Positions 62,683-64,000 of a stretch of 64,000 nt of DNA are shown one piece after another. Position 1 is the stretch's first letter, and every line of letters starts with the position of its first letter. Location: positions 186,001-250,000 of the forward strand of contig JACKQF010000007.1 of NCBI GenBank assembly GCA_024232965.1, written 5' to 3'. Below the pieces are notes generated by a model that was given only the letters and a program-made list of their open reading frames with translations, did no database searches and was not told the origin of the DNA. Origin of the DNA: Verrucomicrobiaceae bacterium (lineage in GTDB: Bacteria; Verrucomicrobiota; Verrucomicrobiia; Verrucomicrobiales; Verrucomicrobiaceae). Position numbers and translations under genes: made by a program.

Positions 62683-64000
62683 GATGCGGTTGTGGTTTGG
62701 GTTGGGGGCGGCGCGTTACGATGATTGGCCATGTAGTAGAGCACTGGCACTGCCATGCGGCTGATGAATAGGCTGGCGATTTCTCCAGCCATCAATGCGA
62801 TGGCGAGACCTTGGAAGATCGGGTCTGCGAGGATGACCGCAGCGCCGACGACCACCGCCATGGCGGTGAGGAGCATGGGGCGGAAGCGCACGGCTCCTGC
62901 GTCGATGACGGCCTCGCTCAGCGGCATGCCTTCGCGAATCCGCAGCTCGATGAAGTCCACCAGGATGATGGAGTTCCGCACCACGATGCCGCCACCAGCC
63001 ATGAAGCCGATCATGCTGGTTGCGGTGAAAAAGGCATCCATCAGGCCATGGGCGGGCAGGATGCCAACCAGCGAGAAGGGGATAGCGATCATCACGATGG
63101 CAGGCGTGATGAAACTGCGGAACCAGCCGACCATCAGGACATAAATCAGGATCAAACAGGCACCAAAGGCGGCACCGAGATCGCGGAAGACCTCAATGGT
63201 GATGTGCCACTCGCCATCCCACTTCATGGAAGGTTCTTCATCGCTGAATGGCATGGAGGCATTCAAGATTTTGAGCTCTGCGCCACTACCGCCGAACTGC
63301 TTCGCGTCCAATTTTTTCAAGGCCTCGTTCATCTGAAAGATGGCATAAACGGGACTTTCCACGACGCCGGCGACATCGCCGATGACGTACGTCACGGGCA
63401 TGAGATTCTTGTGGTAGCGGCTCTTTTCGACGGTGACGGTTTCGACGGAGACGAGTTCGCGCAGTGGAACCAACGGCACTCCGTCCTGGGCACCAGGCTC
63501 TGGGAGGGCGTTGGCATCGCCGGAGCGGACTCGCAGCGCCAGCAGGTCCTGCGGCGTGGTCTTGGCGGAACGCGGCAGTTCCAACACAACGTGCACGTCT
63601 TCTTTTTCCGCAGGCTGGTGCAGGAGATCGACAGCCTGCCCATCGACCGCAATCTTCAAGGTCTGGGAGATGGTGGCGGCGCTGATCCCGTGCAGGGCAG
63701 CTTTTTCTTTGTCGATGACAAATCTGGCCTTCTGCTGGTCGGCCTCAATGTACCAATCGACATCGACGACGCCCGGGGTGGCTTTGAAAATATCGCGCAC
63801 CCGTTCAGCCATCTTCAGTCGGCCTTCTTCGGTGGGGCCATAAATCTCTGCGACCAGAGTTTGCAGCACGGGCGGGCCGGGTGGCACCTCTGCGACGGCG
63901 ACCCGGGCGTTGTAGCGCGCGGCGATCTCGGTGACGCGTGGGCGAATGCGTTTCGCGATGTCGTGCGATTGGGCGGTGCGTTCGTGTTTGCCGACGAGGT
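62679..64000 (-). CDS. Efflux RND transporter permease subunit, partial (5' end outside window)
   Basis: The last 440 residues of an RND permease; the frame is open to the right edge. Visible parts are the second porter domain (ARVAVAEVPPGPPVLQTLVAEIYGPTEE, VDVDWYIEADQQKARFVIDKEKA), then the C-terminal helices GACLILIYVLMVGWFRSF, PAIVMIAIPFSLVGILPAHGL, GFMAGGGIVVRNSIILVDFIE and RFRPMLLTAMAVVVGAAVIL. The class (heavy-metal CzcA-type or multidrug AcrB-type) is not decided by this half; HME-specific TM4 charges lie outside the window. The two small Cys-rich membrane genes after it favour a metal or thiol link, by inference. GTG 63887 is only an internal codon. Confidence 0.92.
   Translation of the reverse strand, partial: LVGKHERTAQSHDIAKRIRPRVTEIAARYNARVAVAEVPPGPPVLQTLVAEIYGPTEEGRLKMAERVRDIFKATPGVVDVDWYIEADQQKARFVIDKEKAALHGISAATISQTLKIAVDGQAVDLLHQPAEKEDVHVVLELPRSAKTTPQDLLALRVRSGDANALPEPGAQDGVPLVPLRELVSVETVTVEKSRYHKNLMPVTYVIGDVAGVVESPVYAIFQMNEALKKLDAKQFGGSGAELKILNASMPFSDEEPSMKWDGEWHITIEVFRDLGAAFGACLILIYVLMVGWFRSFITPAIVMIAIPFSLVGILPAHGLMDAFFTATSMIGFMAGGGIVVRNSIILVDFIELRIREGMPLSEAVIDAGAVRFRPMLLTAMAVVVGAAVILADPIFQGLAIALMAGEIASLFISRMAVPVLYYMANHRNAPPPTQTTTAS

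Overview
The window looks like a chromosomal segment of a Verrucomicrobiota bacterium (Verrucomicrobiae, Prosthecobacter/Verrucomicrobium-like). This rests on gene content: an Amuc_1098-like secretin, a Cys-type sulfatase, a Gfo/Idh/MocA protein with a twin-arginine leader, mcsB-clpC, DUF5069, NIPSNAP and WAxxDP-repeat proteins. The DNA is GC-rich apart from a few AT-rich islands, and REP-like palindromes are scattered through it. I saw no rRNA, tRNA, CRISPR array, transposase or phage gene.

Region by region: (1) 3-1004 is the 3' part of larC. (2) 1028-14187 is a nine-gene, tightly packed, largely stop/start-overlapping exopolysaccharide locus: acyltransferase, DUF362, PaaK-like adenylate-forming enzyme, WecG/TagA transferase, bi-domain oxidoreductase, heparinase II/III-like protein, AlgD-like nucleotide-sugar dehydrogenase, GT4 and a Wzy-TPR protein, closed by a terminator. 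(3) 14326-16924 is prs-rplY-pth-rpsF. (4) 17156-23632 holds a large secreted/membrane protein of unknown function, two CNNM/CBS proteins, moaE and tkt. (5) 23633-26658 is a gene-poor stretch with palindromic repeats, small hypothetical genes and an A-rich island. (6) 26659-34734 holds a Gfo/Idh/MocA protein, threonine dehydratase-like protein, lipoprotein, hflX, NIPSNAP, PAP2, DUF502 and an LptA-like protein. (7) 34855-38492 is a tetR-MFP-ATPase-permease efflux operon read on the minus strand with ATGA overlaps. (8) 38635-45212 holds a glutaredoxin, the mcsB-clpC protein-quality-control pair and an MMPL-type transporter. (9) 45327-46040 is a vapBC-like toxin-antitoxin pair. (10) leuB is followed by a surface-protein cluster: a DIDGDG 45-bp-repeat protein, a WAxxDP-repeat protein and a small lipoprotein. 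(11) 51162-64000 holds DUF5069, the secretin, trmL, a D-2-hydroxyacid dehydrogenase, a GAF protein, an M29-like protein coupled to a mercaptohistidine methyltransferase, an SDR, a sulfatase, and an RND permease with two small membrane proteins.

A dominant technical feature is about thirty apparent single-base frameshifts between 28.0 and 51.0 kb, against none recognised before 28 kb and one after 51 kb. Most look like lost bases in short G/C runs, and reading through them restores family-typical proteins. I therefore treat these genes as intact genes in a lower-accuracy stretch rather than as pseudogenes, and give whole-gene coordinates with the frameshift positions. The same effect makes mcsB and clpC look like a fused gene.

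Most interesting biology: REP-like palindromes inserted in frame as the interdomain linker of the EPS oxidoreductase; the McsB-ClpC pair; a candidate TetR operator covering its own -10 box; a probably leaderless toxin-antitoxin transcript; the 18-unit calcium-loop repeat protein with its neighbours; and the M29-like/ovothiol-methyltransferase gene pair.
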